From Phallusia fumigata (taxonomy: Eukaryota > Chordata > Ascidiacea > Phlebobranchia > Ascidiidae), in contig QXVZ01024522.1 of the NCBI GenBank assembly GCA_008931825.1, forward strand, positions 1-63,177: a stretch of DNA of 63,177 nt, read 5' to 3'. A program made the position numbers and the translations under genes. Of the stretch, positions 62,945 to 63,177 are shown one piece after another. Numbering within the stretch: the stretch's first letter is position 1; each line of letters opens with the position of its first letter. The notes below the pieces were generated by a model, which did no database searches, had not been told where the DNA came from, and saw nothing but the letters and a program-made list of their open reading frames with translations.

Positions 62945-62982
62945 CATTCAGAATTGTTTAGCTTACTAAACAATTCTGAATG
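62945..62982. repeat. Near-perfect hairpin, 17-bp stem and 4-base loop
   Basis: The left arm CATTCAGAATTGTTTAG (62945-62961) is the exact reverse complement of the right arm CTAAACAATTCTGAATG (62966-62982), with loop CTTA. The 11-mer TTTAGCTTACT occurs at the loop and again about 33 bases later, which hints at slippage. It lies in the LENG8 intron after the Arg/Ser-rich exon. Confidence 0.9.
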
Positions 62983-63177
62983 AACATAGGTTTAGCTTAC
63001 TCTGGGTTTATTTTGTAAAAATCAGACTGCATAAAAATAGCAGCACTGTGTTACGGTTGCTGCACAACGTGTGGTTTACAATTAATTAGGCAACAAGGCA
63101 CACATCCAAAACACAAATTTACGACCTTCATGGTAAGTCTTTGCAATATGGGACAAAACACGGTGCACCAGTAAAGA

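Overview
This is eukaryotic, intron-rich, A/T-rich DNA from an invertebrate deuterostome, most probably a tunicate (inference). Pointers are ficolin-type lectins with very short collagen stalks, compact GT-AG introns, splice acceptors a few bases upstream of start codons (compatible with spliced-leader trans-splicing), and a sharp contrast between CpG-rich and CpG-depleted genes of the kind produced by gene-body methylation. The species cannot be named from the sequence alone.

Layout. (1) 1-34590 is gene-poor and fairly CpG-rich. Its only convincing gene is a large uninterrupted reading frame of 1077 codons on the minus strand (12102-15335), a disordered, serine- and lysine-rich protein I do not recognise. 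(2) 34591-50293 is a cluster of four secreted recognition proteins. Gene A (+, 11 exons) has two LCCL domains, a Cys-rich linker and a fibrinogen-like (FBG) domain. Genes B and C (+, 6 exons each) are ficolin-like: signal peptide, short collagen, coiled coil, FBG. Gene D (-, 3 exons) has the same signal/collagen/coil exon as B and C, but a different Trp/Cys-rich domain replaces FBG. (3) 50294-54275 shows no gene. (4) 54276-54605 (-) is the C-terminal bZIP exon of an ATF4/ATF5-type factor, cut by an assembly gap. It diverges from an intronless TSEN34 tRNA-splicing endonuclease subunit gene (+, 55082-55963). (5) 56968 to beyond the window end is the 5' half of a LENG8 (SAC3/GANP family) gene with eight coding exons visible. 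One of its introns carries a 1.3-kb non-autonomous hAT-like transposon.

How it fits together. Genes A-D look like one tandemly expanded innate-recognition locus. Shared exon lengths and phases show common descent, patchy exon similarity suggests sequence exchange, and the stalks of B and C carry the collagen motif that docks lectin-pathway proteases in vertebrates. TSEN34 and LENG8 are housekeeping RNA-processing genes. Their human orthologues both lie in the leukocyte receptor complex (TSEN34 is also called LENG5), so their adjacency here looks like ancient linkage.

The assembly has four single-N gaps. Two are flanked by exact direct duplications of 107-109 bp, which are almost certainly unmerged contig ends; one of them duplicates part of a LENG8 exon.
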